Source: Isoetes taiwanensis (taxonomy: Eukaryota; Streptophyta; Lycopodiopsida; Isoetales; Isoetaceae). Taken from it: a stretch of 64,000 bases of DNA. The position numbers and the translations under genes were made by a program. Each line of letters begins with the position of its first letter. Position 1 is the first letter of the stretch. The notes under the pieces were generated by a model. The model was given only the letters and a program-made list of their open reading frames with translations. It did not search any database and was not told the origin of the DNA. The DNA is taken from assembly GCA_021234155.1 (NCBI GenBank), contig JAJEKV010000073.1:684213-748212 (forward strand), read 5' to 3'. This document shows positions 47,701 through 60,061 of this stretch, one piece after another.

Positions 47701-50134
47701 GCTCTTCTTATCGGATTGCAGCTGTTATGCATGCCGCCATTTACTGCGCACTTTGGAAACAAAACCGTTCCTAAGACCTGTGCCTGTGGGTTGTAATCTT
47801 AGAAACGGATTTTCTTGAGTTTTCTTCATATATTTTTCTTCTGGGTACTCTTTCAACAACCCAAAATTTTAGTTGTTTCTTAACTGCATGATTTGAGTAT
47901 CGATTTGGACCGATTTATATGATTTGCCCATCTTTTCTTATTCCAGTTGTCCGAGGCAACAAACGCAACGATGTACTGCAGCTTAGAAGATCGTGTTCTT
48001 CCTGTTCTTTGATCCTTTGATGATGGATGTTGAAGTTTTCATTTTCTGGCTTTAGGAAAATGTGTAGCATTTTGGTATGCATGTCAAGATAATTGCTTCG
48101 TGCCCCACTTTCTGGCTATTCACTCCAAACGAGGTACAGATTTATGCTATATTGGTTAATTTGGTATTGCTTTGATAGATGGATTAGTTGAACGGAGTTA
48201 CCATTATATTACAAGTGTATCAAAGTTTTATCTCCTGTTATAACTGTTTTGTGGATGATAATTGCTCAATTTCTTAGATTGATGAAGCTTGAGCTTTGCC
48301 ATCAGAACCATAACTTTGATAGAGATTTGTGAAGCCTTAGCTTTCCACAGAATTTGTCGCCTCGCTTCAAGACCATAACTCCATAACTGTGCATATTTGT
48401 GCATCTACAGGTTCCTGTACGGATGGAGGATGTGATTGCATTTATTAATAAGAGTATGCATGTTCTGCAGGATTTTTCTACTTAACTGCATATTCCGGCA
48501 AGATGTTATTCTTGAGCAACTGCCACTGCTGCACCCCAAGGAAACAACATTTATAAGGTATGTTTTGAATATTTTCTGGCATGTGCGATGTATTGCCCCT
48601 GCTTTCAGGTTTTGCAGTAGCAGGCATATAGAGAGATGTCATAAGCATGAGTTCTAAGCATGAGTTAATGACAAGATTTCCATAATAGGATGGAGTTATG
48701 ATGCCTTTGTAAGTCTACTCTACTTTTCATGCTTACAGTAGAGCTTACATTCATCCTTCACTCATTGAATTCTGTATGTAGTCTGGTGTACTTCAGAAAA
48801 CCAAGCATCACGAAACCACCAAATCCATAGCAAGGGTCCTCATTTTATGCAGCAAAAGTTTTGAGAACATGCTATAATGCATTTTATTATGACTATTTGG
48901 ATTTGATTACCCATTTGATGCAAGTTATATTAGCAGGTGCCCCGTATACCAAATATGTTTCTCATCAAATGAAAAATGGAAAAGATCCATTATCAAGCAT
49001 AAGATCTGATCTGGACCTTCATGTACATTCTAAAACATGTGCCCACATGCAAAGATGTAAGCTTTCTAAGCTGTTTGGGATTGTAAGATCTAGAGTTCCA
49101 ATTTCTAATTGACTTTTAGCTGCAGACGACCTCGAAACTTTGTTGGCCTATTCATTATACACATCAAGATATTGGCTTCAAAATGACCTCAATTGGTGGG
49201 TGAAATCCCGGTGAAATAAGGTCCTTCTCTGGTTGTAGACCTATTCGATGCTATCCTTTACAGTTCATTTATGCATCACAGGAAATAAAACTTCGTACGA
49301 ATGAGTAATGTATCTTCAGGTCAAGATTTGTCTGAGTGATTTTGCAAGGTCGAACCATGTAGAGATTTGTGATCTGCTATAATTAATCGAGTGATATACG
49401 AGCATTTGGTTCTTTAAAAAAGCCCCCCGCCTCTCCACTTTATGATTTATGTGCAATGCATTCCGGCAAGTGGGAAACGTTTTGTATTTTTTTTTTCAGG
49501 CCACTTTGCTAAGGTTATGGGGAGCTTAGCAGCCGGGAAAAATTTCTGATTGCTCAAAAATTAAAGCTTTCCTTCGTATGATTTTCCATGATTTTGGAGT
49601 CTTCTCTAATCTTTCCTCTTTGGCTCTTCTTATCGGATTGCAGATGTTATGCATGCCGCCATATACTGCGCACTTTGGAAACAAAACCGTTCCTAAGACC
49701 TGTGCCTGTGGGTTGTAATCTTAGAAACGGATTTGCTTGAGTTTTCTTCATATATTTTTCTTCTGGGTACTCTTTCAACAACCCAAAAATTTAGTTTTTT
49801 CTTAACTGCATGATTTGAGTATCGATTTGGACCGATTTATATGATTTGCCCATCTTTTCTTATTCCAGCTGTCCGAGGCAACAAACGCAACGATGTACTG
49901 CAGCTTAGAAGATCGTGTTCTTCCTGTTCTTTGATCCTTTGATGATGGATGTTGAAGTTTTCATTTCCCGGCTTTAGGAAAATGTGTAGCATTTTGGTAT
50001 GCATGTCAAGATTCCGAAATTGCTTCGTGCCCCACTTTCTGGCTATTCACTCCAAACGAGGTACAGATTTATGCTATATTGGTTAATTTGGTATTGCTTT
50101 GATAGATGGATTAGTTGAACGGAGTTACCATTAT

Positions 50135-50145
50135 AGTACAAGTGT
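50135..50145. repeat. LINE target-site duplication, left
   Basis: AGTACAAGTGT, repeated at 62,007-62,017. Other array units read straight through the site (for example AGTACAAGTGTATC in unit 4). Confidence 0.95.
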
Positions 50146-50171
50146 TTTTTTTTTTTTTTTTTTTTTTTTTT

Positions 50172-50714
50172 GAGGTTAAGGCAGATTTGATATTACATGC
50201 AAAAGAGGTTACATGAATATATACAGCAATTGCAAAAGGAAGAACCCTTGCAATGCTTACTTGTTCCAAGAAGGGACTGAAAAAGGCATAGCACAGCTAG
50301 ATATTCAAAATTTGCTGTACCAGCTAGTCAAAAAGGATGATCAGATGTCTGTAATAGTTCAAGACAGAAAACAGAACTGTAATTTTCTACTCATAGCCCA
50401 AAACAAACTCCAATGGATCGACCTGGACAATATGGAATACTGTCTCAAGCTCATCAAGATCCAAAGGGGTATGGACCATGAACTGCAGCATGATTTCAGA
50501 GGTGATGTCAAAGTGCTCCTCCCATTTTGCAGCAAAATAAATCTTCAGATCATTCCACCACCAGAGATCTTCATCATCCAGAATGACTCCCAAAGCTATC
50601 TGAGCCAAAATGTGCTGCTTCAAGTGGATCATCTTGGCCTTGATTACCCCCCTTGTCCACTGTTCAAAAGCCGGTTTAGGATCATATCTTCCACGAGAGG
50701 GGGGGATAACCATA
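50172..50714 (-). other. LINE 3' end region
   Basis: Sequence between the last ORF2 motifs and the poly(A) tail. A 135-codon minus-strand frame (50,794-50,387) lies here and may be a continuation of ORF2 in another frame; no domain was recognised. Confidence 0.5.
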
Positions 50715-51977
50715 TCATAGTGCTCGATCACAAAATCTGTCAATGTCAACATCAGCATCAGAGATAGTAAGTTTAAAGAAAGCATAAAAACCATGGTAAC
50801 TTCCTAAAGAATCCCAATTTCTGTCATATGCTGAGCCCTTGCTTCTTCTGTGAGCTATGGCTGTCTCAACCAGCAGGGACTGAAAGCAGGCTTTGATCCA
50901 ATTGAAATTAAATGTTTTGTGATCATGAACGATTCTGTTTCTGTGCTTCCAAATGGACCATAGGGCCAGAGTTCTCAAAGTACCACAGAAGGCACTTGGG
51001 AAACTTAGAAAGTCAAAAAATTCTTGTGGAGAGGAACCAGGAGTGGACTTACAGAGATTTTTTGCTCAGAGCCAGAAGGGCAGAAGTCTCGGGCACTGGA
51101 AGACATGCAAATTGGATTCTGGAAGCTAGCAGCCCAACGGGCAAATATTGGACTGAGCAGCCTTATATTTTGCTATTCTCTCATTAGTGGACAAACTCTG
51201 ATTCAACAGAAGCCATCTAAATAGAAGTATTTTTTTTGCACAGTGTGCCTGCCATCCATCAATGATTATTTTGATTGCCTCTTGCTGAGTGCAACCCCAT
51301 TTTGTAGTGATCTTAAGATCAAAAGGTTGAATGATCATTTTGTAGATCTTGGACACACTGTATCTCTTTTTTCCTTCACAACTCCATGAAATAGGATCCA
51401 TCGAATCTTCCCAGTTGCTCAAGGAACGAGAAATGTCAGAGAAAATCTTTTTGTTGACCTGTGTATCACTGATTCTTGCAATCAGCTCATGCCAGGTAAG
51501 CCAATTGCCATTACATCGAAGATCAGCTATAGTTTTGAGACCTGCATCACTCCATTCTTTATATTTTCTCGGATGTTTGAGAGCCAAGCATCCTGCCTCT
51601 GTAGGAAGTAGGTTGTGATGCCAAAAGAAATGAAATTTGGAACTAACCTTGTGAAGATTATCTGCATGAAAACAATGGGAGACTTCATTCCAGGCCTCTA
51701 AAAGCCGCCTCATGATAGAAGATGTATGGGGGCCAGCTGTTAACTGGTAGAAGGCCAAATCTGGGAGCTGATGTTGAATTGAATTACTTCCCACAGGTTT
51801 AGTTTGCTGAACCCAGTACCTGATAAAGGCCATGGCAGGAGAAAGATGAGGAGACCAAAGAGCACGCCAGATCAATTTTGCAACTAGAGCCTGAGCCTGT
51901 TTGAAAAGATCCTTGCATCCTAGGCCCCCAGAATCCTTAGGTGTAGTGAGATTCTGCCAAGCAACTTTATAGTCCCC
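50715..51977 (-). pseudogene. LINE ORF2 C-terminal part beyond the Copia
   Basis: Continuation of ORF2 on the far side of the nested element. It begins within GDYKVAWQNLTTPKDSGGLG, typical of the region after plant LINE reverse transcriptases, and contains a zf-RVT-like domain: W-rich strands (YSVSKIYKMI; WGCTQQEAIKIIIDGWQ), LLFRWLLLNQSLSTNERIAK and CPLGC. A stop follows CPLGC and another comes about 25 codons later, but the same direction still reads ESNLHVFQCP and ALWSIWKHRNRIVHD, the usual ending. The apparent Met at 52,052 lies in the Copia LTR and is spurious. Confidence 0.9.
51973..51977. repeat. Copia target-site duplication, left
   Basis: TCCCC before TGTTGG, repeated at 57,301-57,305 after TTATCA. 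Five bp is the usual length for Ty1/Copia elements. Confidence 0.9.
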
Positions 51978-52833
51978 TGTTGGAAATTCAGCATTATAAG
52001 TCACATAAGTATCCATGAGAAGCAGTGGCAGTGGATGCAAAAGTACAGGCAACTAAATTGAGATCTGAGATAGTAAAGTTTCCAAACCATAAATAGGTTG
52101 TTTGACAAGTTGTGAAGGTTGCATGACAAGGATGTATGACAAGTTGTATGAAAATGGAGGTGCCTATGAGAAGCAGTGGCAGTAGGCCAGAAGAGCTTGA
52201 TCATGATATTGCTCATACATGTGACTCCAGCTTGAATGATTAGGGTAAGAATTATGTTAACCTAGTGTCAAAGGTTGCAAGAAGTTGACATAAAATAAGG
52301 AAATATAATTCAATGGTTCGAGAGCCGATTTGTTCAGCTAGGCATGTGGGATATTTAGATGAAGCCTTATTTCCAAGTTATTCCTGTGGGATATATGAGA
52401 ATGATAGGCAGAGCTCGGATTGGAAAGTTTGAATCTCCTTAACCGCCGGAATTGCCTTACATATGGACGGATCCTGCATACAAAAATATAGACAGAAGAA
52501 TTGAGCCGGAACGGGTGTGCCGTGGTGGGTCAAGGTTGCTACAGTGATCGGGTCAATGCCCGATGAATAGTGAATCCATTGGCCACTTAATTTCTTAAGT
52601 TCAATGGTTTATTGACCTTATCAATAGTTGGTTGAACTTAAAAGGAATTGTAGCTTTTATACCATTGTTGAATGGAATGGTGATTGCACACACATGATCT
52701 AGGGAGATGATTGACCATGTTGTGGCTCTCCACTAGATTATGAAAAGCTTGTTATATGATCAAAGTGTGTTAAGGAAAAATAAATCTTGCTAGACATTGT
52801 ATCTAAGTTGTTAACTCCTTCTTATTTTTATCA
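51978..52833 (+). repeat. Copia 5' LTR
   Basis: 856 bp, TGTTGGAAAT...TTTTTATCA, with TG/CA ends. It would contain the promoter of the element; no TATA box was fixed. Confidence 0.95.
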
Positions 52834-52834
52834 G

Positions 52835-52846
52835 TGGTATCAGAGC
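52835..52846 (+). promoter_or_regulatory. Copia primer-binding site
   Basis: TGGTATCAGAGC, complementary to the 3' end of initiator Met-tRNA, one base after the LTR. Confidence 0.95.
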
Positions 52847-52856
52847 CATCTCAATC

Positions 52857-55040
52857 ATGTCTAGCAGATTTGGAGCAAGTTTGCTCAACACAATAGAAGT
52901 CTACAAAGGGGGACCAGGATTTCAGATATGGAAGGATGCCATAATGCATGTCCTAGATGTAGAGGACCTCTGGGAGGTAGTTGATCCAAATAGCCAAGTG
53001 TCTGCAGGGGTACTGACTAGAACAGCCTCTACAGGGTCAGTAGTTGGAGCTGCTGGAGGGCAACGAACTGCAGAGACTGCAGGAGCAGGTGCAGAAGGCT
53101 CAGGTGCAGCAGGCTCAGGAACAAGCACTGGACGCTCTGGAGGAGGTAACAGTGCAGGAGGAGCTAAATCTTTGCAAGCAAAAATTAAAGAAGCCCAAGG
53201 GATTATAACTTGTAAGGTAAGTCCTACTATACGTTTGAAATTAAGATCTCTCAGCCCAAGGGACATGTGGAAATTTCTTCTTAAGCATTATGAGGAAAAA
53301 ACATCTTCACAAATAGATCTATTGGAAACTGAGCTAAGAAATCTAAAACTTAGAGAGGAAGAAGATGTATCCGAATTCTTTAACAAGTTTGACAACTTGA
53401 TTGCTGATCTAGAGGGTGCTGGGGTTCCCATATCTGAGAGGAGTCAGGTACTGCAAATTTCAAGGGCTATAGCAGAAAATGAGACCTTATCATTGTTTAT
53501 TAGAAACACAAGTAAAAGTAGAGAAGAGGCAGAGGTTATGCTTAGAACTGAATGGGAGCAAAAGAAGGTATTAAGGCAAAGCCAAAATGAGGAAACCCCA
53601 GAGATATTAATGCTGAAAAAGAGAGGAAAAATAATCTGCTATCACTGTCATGAAGCAGGGCACTATAAAAGTGAATGCCCTAAACTCAAAAAAGAATTTA
53701 ATTGCTATAACTGTGGGGGTAGAGGTCATGCTGCATCCAAGTGTCCCACACCTAAAAATTATGGCAGAACTTCTAGAGGAAGAGGTGAATCCAGCAGTGG
53801 AAGATTTGGTAGAGGCAGGGGTCGAGGCCATGAGAGAGCATTCATTGCTCAAGAAGAACAAGAAGTCAAAACTAAAGCAGAAGCAGAAGATGAAGATGAG
53901 GTATTAAATGATTTTGCAGTTGTTGATGAGAATATGGGTACTAATTATTCTGATCATTTAATAGTTGATTCTGGAGCTGAAAGATCAGTAGTAAGAGATG
54001 CTGAACTCTTGAAGAAATTCACAACTGCAAAAACCAGAAAAATTCAAGTTGGAAATGGGGCTTTACAAGATATAGAAGGGAGTGGTCTGCTGCAGTTAGA
54101 AGACTTAAGTGGAAACATCATAAATATAGAGGATGTTTTGTGTGTTCCAGCTATAATTAAAAATCTTATTTCAGTAAGTCAATTGTGTGACTTGGGTTAT
54201 AGAGTAACATTTGAAGCTGAGCAATGTAATGTTTTTCTCAAAGATGAATTGAAGTTTTATGCCAAACGAGTTGGAAATTTGTTTGAGTTAAATAATCTTG
54301 TACATTGTGGTGTGAATGCCATATCAGAGGTTGATGTAGATCTCTGGCATAACAGATTAGCTCACACAGATTACAAGAAATTAGAAGTGTTGCACAAACA
54401 AGGTCTGATAAATTATCATGATAATAAAATCAACCAAATTTGTGAAGGGTGTGCACTTGGGAAGTTGCACAGATTGCCATTTACAAAAAGAAAATCTAAG
54501 ACTCATCAAATTCTGGAATTAGTACACACTGATTTGTGTGGCCCATTGAATGTAAGAGGAAGAGGAAACAAAAGATATTTTATAACCTTCACTGATGACC
54601 ATAGCAGGAAATGCAAAATATATTGCTTGGGAAAGAAATCACATGCACTTAATGCTTTCAAGCAATATGTGGCAGAAATGGAAAGAGAAACAGGTCATAA
54701 GCTCAAATGTATCAGATCAGATCGAGGAGGGGAATATCTATCTGCAAAGTTTAAAACATTCTGCATTACTCATGGAATTAAAAGACAATTAACATACAGG
54801 TACACCCCTCAACAGAATGGAGTTTCTGAAAGGAAGAATAGGACACTTATGGATGCTGTGAGATCTATGCTAAAAGAAAGTGGACTGCCAAATTATCTTT
54901 GGGTGGAAGCTTTGCAAACTGCCATGGAAATTCAGAATAATCTGCCTACATCAGCCCTAGATGGGAACATACCAAATCTTGTATGGAATCCAGATGCCAA
55001 GGTAGACTATATGAAATACAAGGTATATGGTCAAGCTTAA
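52857..55040 (+). pseudogene. gag-pol: Copia gag-protease-integrase polyprotein
   Basis: An open frame of 727 codons. Gag runs over residues 1-300, with an unusual Gly/Ala/Ser-rich insert at about 60-100 and two CCHC knuckles (CYHCHEAGHYKSEC at about 261, CYNCGGRGHAASKC at about 281). The protease active site is IVDSGAE (about 370). The pre-integrase zinc region (WHNRLAH ... CEGCALGK) starts at about 497. The integrase core has Asp in HTDLCGPL (about 557), Asp in SDRGGEY (about 620) and Glu in NGVSERKN (about 655). It ends at KYKVYGQA followed by TAA, where an internal deletion joins it to RT out of frame. In an intact element it would continue into RT in one polyprotein. The ATG lies 10 bases after the primer site. 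Confidence 0.93.
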
Positions 55041-56252
55041 CCCAGATGGAAGCAAGAAATTTAAAGCAAGGTTAGTTGCACAAGGTTACACTCAGAAAAA
55101 GGGTAGAGATTATGATGAAACATATTCACCTATAGTAAAACTCACAAGCATCAGAATTTTATTGGCAATGGCAAATGCCCTAAACTTAGAGTTGCATCAT
55201 ATGGATGTCAAAACAGCATTTTTGAATGCAAAGCTTGAGGAGGAGGCATTTATGAGACAAGCTCCAGGTTATGAGAAAGGGGAAAACATGATATGGAAAC
55301 TAAATAGGGCAGTTTATGGATTGAAACAATCACCAAGGGAATGGTACTTGTGTATGAATGAATTCCCAAGAACGTAACTTTGAAAAAATTACAAAATGAT
55401 GGCAACTTGTATAGGTTCAAGCAAGGAGAAGATTATTGCATAATTGCTTTGTATGTGGATGATTGTATCATGATAGCCAGCTCAATGAAAATTCTAAATG
55501 TATGCAAAAACATTCTGAAATCTCGGTTCCAAATGGCAGATCTGGGAGAACTAAAAAAGTTCCTAGGTATAGAGGTGGACAGAAATAGAGAGCAAAAATG
55601 GCTGAGATTGCATCAAGACAAGCATGTGGATAATATGCTCAAAAGGTTCAACTTAACTGAAGCAAAGCCAGCAAAAATACCAATGACACCAGGACATAGG
55701 TTAACTTATGAGAGAGAGTTAACTAAAGAAGATGTTATACAAATGGAAAACATTCCATACAGGGCCCTAATTGGATGTCTGCTATATTTAGCTAATAATA
55801 CTCGTCCTGATATTGCTTATGCAGTAAACATTCTTAGCAGAAGGAATCACAATCCAACCAGAGAACATTGGGAGGCAGCCAAACGAGTCTTGAAGTATCT
55901 AAAAGGAACTCAAGGACATGGTATTTGTTTTAATGCAGAAAACTTAGTCATGAAATGCTACAGTGATGCAGATTGGGGAGGAGATTTACACACAAGGAGG
56001 TCTACTTCAGGATATGCAATATTCCTAGGTGGAGGAGTTATTTCTTGGAGATGTAAAAAACAATCTGCTGTGGCTATGAGCTCAGCAGAAGCTGAATATG
56101 CAGCTGTTGCACTGGTTGCCAGAGAGATAGTATGGCTAAGGAGATTGCTACAGGAGTTACAGTGTGAACAAGTAAAACCTACAAACATATGGACAGATAG
56201 TCAGAGCTGTATTGCAATAGTGAAAAACCACAGACATCATGACAGTAACTAA
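55027..56252 (+). pseudogene. pol: Copia reverse transcriptase and RNase H
   Basis: The first frame (55,027-55,377) starts abruptly inside RT (VKLNPDGSKKFKARLVAQGY, then HHMDVKTAFLNAKLEE and VYGLKQSPREWY), so the N-terminal RT region and the integrase C-terminus are deleted. A frame change near 55,375 leads to 55,380-56,252 with the catalytic box ALYVDDC (about 55,451), FLGIEVDR, and RNase H with Asp in YSDADWGG, Glu in SSAEAEYAA and Asp in IWTDSQS. After 56,252 the frame breaks again, though KHIE-like and TKAL-like remnants follow to about 56,365. The second and third breaks fall at small indels next to CAG-type motifs. Confidence 0.93.
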
Positions 56253-56414
56253 ACACATTGAGTTGAGCATGCATTTCATACGAGATCTAGGCGAGAAGAG
56301 ACTAATTCACATGGAATATGTTGACACAAAAGACAATTGGCGATATATTTACTAAAGCCTTGTCGAAAAATAAATATGCTTGTTTCGAGCTGAATTGAAT
56401 GTATCGCATGGACT

Positions 56415-56432
56415 TATGAGCTGAAGGAGGAG
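56415..56432 (+). promoter_or_regulatory. Copia polypurine tract
   Basis: The purine-rich GAAGGAGGAG directly before the 3' LTR; it would prime plus-strand DNA. Confidence 0.8.
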
Positions 56433-57300
56433 TGTTGGAAATTCAAAGATTATAAGTCACATAAGTATCCATGAGAAGCAAAGGCGGTGGATGCAAAAGT
56501 ACAGCAACTAAATTGAGATCCGAGATAGTAAAGTTTCCAAACCATAAATAGGTTGTTTGACAAGTTGTGAAGGTTGCATGACAAGGATGTATGACAAGTT
56601 GTATGAAAATGGAAGTGCCTATGAGAAGCAGTGGCAGTAGGCCAGAAGAGCTTGATCATGATATTGCTCATACATGTGACTCCAGCTTGAATGATTAGGG
56701 TAAGAATTATGTTAACCTAGTGTCAAAGGTTGCAAGAAGTTGACATAAAATAAGGAAATATAATTCAATGGTTCGAGAGCCGATTTGTTCAAATAGGCAT
56801 GTGGGATATTTAGATGAAGCCTTATTTCCAAGTTATTCTCGGGATATATATGAGAATGATAGGCAGAGCTCGGATTGGAAAGTTTGAATCTCCTTAACCG
56901 CCGGAATTGCCTTACATATGGACGGATCCTGCATACAAAAATATAGACAGAAGAATTGAGCCGGAACGGGTGTGCCGTGGTGCATAGTTTGCTGGGTCAA
57001 GGTTGCTACAGTGATCGGGTCAATGCCCGATGAATAGTGAATCCATTGGCCACTTAATTTCTTAAGTTCAATGGTTTATTGACCTTATCAATAGTTGGTT
57101 GAACTTAAAAGGAATTGTAGCTTTTATACCATTGTTGAATGGAATGGTGATTGCACACACATGATCTAGGGAGATGATTGACCATGTTGTGGCTCTCCAC
57201 TAGATTATGAAAAGCTTGTTATATGATCAAAGTGTGTTAAGGAAAAATAAATCTTGCTAGACATTGTATCAAAGTTGTTAACTCCTTCTTATTTTTATCA
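56433..57300 (+). repeat. Copia 3' LTR
   Basis: 868 bp, same ends as the 5' LTR. Differences include an extra CATAGTTTGCTG near 56,984 and substitutions such as CTG to CCG and CAGC to CAAA in the first 450 bases; the last 300 bases are almost identical. Confidence 0.95.
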
Positions 57301-59831
57301 TCCCCTTGCCATATAAACTTTCTAATGGCAGTCTGAATTTCCTGATAGGTTGCTTTGTCAGCCACAATTGCAGATGAAAAATAGATGTGCGTGCTAGTAA
57401 TTACTGTGTTGGCAATTTCAACCCTTCCTACCAATGAAAGAGAGGCAGGATACATCATGAATTTTCTTTTAATCCTGTTTGTAATAGGGGACCAAAGACC
57501 ATGCAAACTCATGTCTGGTGCAAGAGGAAGACCCAACAGTTTGGTGGCCATCCCTTTCTCGAGAATTGCTATATCAGCAATTTTATTTTCAGTAGAGTCC
57601 AGGAGGATGGTACATTTGGCTCTGTTCAATAAAACTCCTGAAGCTTTGCCAAAGGTCTCCATGGCAGACAGGAAGGCAAAGATGCTTTTCCCATCATCCT
57701 CCAGAAAAATGAAAGTATCATCAGCATATTGCATCAAAGAAAGAGGCATACCTTCATTTGGCATCTGGAGGCCTTTGATTTGTCCATTCTGTTGAAGTTT
57801 GAGAGTAACCTTGGTCACCATCTCAGCAACTATTAAAAAGAGTTAAGGGGCCAGAGGACACCCTTGCCTCACTCCTGTTTTGCAGGGGAAAAAAGAGGAG
57901 GGGCAGCCATTAATCAAGACTGCAGATCTGGCCTCCTTGTTGAAGGCAAGGACCAAATTGATCACCTGTTGAGAAAATCCCAAAACCTCCATGGCCCTAC
58001 TCAAAAAATCCCAATTAATAGTATCAAATGCTCTTTTAAAATCCAGTTTCAGGAGCATGCAATTCTGCTTGGTTAGATTACTCCAATGTAATCCTTCATA
58101 AGCTCCAATGAAGTTGTCAAGGATACTCCTTCCAGGAAGGAAAGCAGTCTGTAGGGGACTAATGAGGCTTTCCAGGGTAGGCTTAACCCTGTTTGCTAGG
58201 ATTTTTGCAAGAACTTTATAAATGGTGTTGGTCAAAGAGATTGGCCTCCAATCAGAAAAGGCCTTAGGTTGGTCCACCTTTGGAACCAATGCAATTAGAC
58301 CAGCATTGATTGCAGGATGTAAACTATCTGCCACCCAGGCTCCTTGCACAAAAGTTGTAAAGTCATCCTGCATTATATCCCAAAATTCTCTAAAGAATTC
58401 TGGGGGAAAGCCATCAGGCCCCGGACTTTTTCCAGAAGCCATCGAATTCAAGATACGGAGAATTTCCTCTTTCTGTGGAATAGCCATAAGGGCTTCATTG
58501 TTAACAATTGAGGAGTCAGAATCCAAGTCAATCATGCTAAAAAATTGCTCAATATCTATTTGAGATGTTGGCTGCTTATCAAATAGTTCCTGATATCTGT
58601 GAGCAAAAAATCTTTGAATTTCAAGTTGCCCTTGAATATTTTCCCCTTGATCATCTTGAACTGAGATGATGCCATTATTGATAATCCGACTCTTAGCAGC
58701 CCTGAAAAAGAAGGAGGAACTACTTTTATCCATACAATTGATATACTGACACTTACTTCTGATTGCCAAAGACTGAGCTTCCATTTCCTCCACATGTTTG
58801 ACTTTAATCTCCAGTTGATTTTCTAGATCCTGCAAGGTCTGGTTATCTTTATCCAAAAACAGAGATTCTCTTACCTTTTTCATTTCAATGTAAATTTCAT
58901 TCTTTTGTTTTCTCTTCTTTTCTGCCCAATCTTTCCCCCATTTTTTAATCCAATGTTTCAAGGTTTTTAATTTCTGCACAAACCCAATCATAGATCTGCT
59001 ATTTCCAATCTTGGGGAGAGATATATAATACTCCCTCAGTTGTGAGCAAAATTTCTGAACCTGCAGCAATTGAACATTGAATTTGAAGGGAGTACTCACC
59101 TGTGTAGCTCGGGAAGAAAGGACAAGAGTCTCCATAACTTGAGGAAAATGGTCAGAAATAGAATTACTACAGTCTGACTTAATGACAACCTGATCCCACA
59201 AATCCAGGTCAACTGAGAGAGTGTAAAATCTATCTAACAAACAAAATGTTCTTTCTGGACCCTTTCTCTTATTACTCCAAGAATATGTGGCTGATGAGGA
59301 GGGGGGATGGTAGATAAATTTGCCAACCAATTTATCCCATTCACCTCTCTCATTCTTAGCCATATTGATCTTTTTTCCAAGCTTTTGATCCCACAGGGGA
59401 GTATTATTGAAATCTCCTGCTAGCAGCCAATTATGAACATGATTTTGCTGATCTATCCAGAAATTCATTTCCCTCCATTGCATTTCTCTTTCATGAGGTT
59501 CTGTGGAAGCATAGACATTTATTATTCCAGTCAAATGACCTTTGATGTTGAGAAAGCTAACAGACCATCTACCCAGGGGGGACACATATGATCCAGAAGA
59601 AGAAAATCCTTTCCAAATTGTACAAATTCCACCCTTGGTGCCATTGGCTGCAGCCCATGTAGAGCCACTGCCTGGACAAATCCAATCCCCCAATTTTGAA
59701 GATTCAAAAGGGGGAAGTCTGTGTTCCTGTAATAAAATGAGATCCGCCTTCATTTCCTGAATTGCAATGAGAGCCCTTTTTCTTTTCAAAGGACCCTTTA
59801 TTCCTCTTAGATTCCAGCACACAATCTTCAT
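57301..59831 (-). pseudogene. LINE ORF2: endonuclease and reverse transcriptase
   Basis: ORF2 nicks the target and copies the element RNA. From Met at 59,831: an APE-type endonuclease with Asn7 in CWNLRG, Glu36 in LLQEH, GDFNN at about residue 148 and SDH at about 246; then reverse transcriptase with GKSPGPDGFPPEFF, WRPISLTNTIYKVLAKILA, LDFKRAFDTINW (first catalytic Asp) and GVRQGCPLAP. A TAA at about 57,841 stops the frame where Tyr is usual, and the same frame resumes with LFLIVAEM and the catalytic box QYADDT (about 57,735). It runs to IWQGD at 57,301, where Copia interrupts it. The remaining C-terminus lies at 51,977-50,715. Confidence 0.93.
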
Positions 59832-60061
59832 AAAGATTTATTTCTTGTATTAGAGGCAGGCCCATCTAAGTTAAAGAGGACCATTTTTTTGTTCCTTTTC
59901 CTGGTTGTCTGTGGAGTAAAAAACTCTTCAACACCAGGTTGTGAAGGGGATGACATGACAAGGTCATTAGTAGGAAGAATTTCCTCATTGGAGTCACTCT
60001 CAATCATCCTTATGTCATGATGTTCATCCAGAATAATGCTGGAGGGTCTGGGGGATCTAGG

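Larger units (their letters stand above)
39841..50145 (+). repeat. Tandem array of ~1.9-kb units (units 1-6)
   Basis: Units start with TTCCGGCAAGTGGGAAAC or a variant at 39,841, 41,734, 43,663, 45,610, 47,539 and 49,461; periods are 1,893, 1,929, 1,947, 1,929 and 1,922 bp. Units are highly similar. Each has splice-like signals around exon-like pieces, for example PVRMEDVIAFINKSMHVLQ, QDVILEQLPLLHPKETTFIR and KIPKLLRALLSGYSLQTR on the plus strand, so the unit is probably an amplified gene piece. The short 73- and 83-codon frames repeated in each unit overlap such signals and are probably not proteins. Unit 6 is broken at 50,145 by a LINE. Confidence 0.9.
51978..57300 (+). mobile_element. Ty1/Copia retrotransposon nested in LINE
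   Basis: A 5.3-kb element with both LTRs, a 5-bp target duplication, a Met-tRNA primer site, a polypurine tract and gag-protease-integrase-RT-RNase H in Copia order. An internal deletion at the integrase/RT junction and frameshifts make it defective. The LTRs differ at several sites, many of them at CAG/CTG motifs. Confidence 0.97.

Noticed and set aside
52922-53266. 114-codon minus-strand Pro/Ala-rich frame
   Set aside because: It is the antisense shadow of the Gly/Ala/Ser-rich insert of Copia gag.
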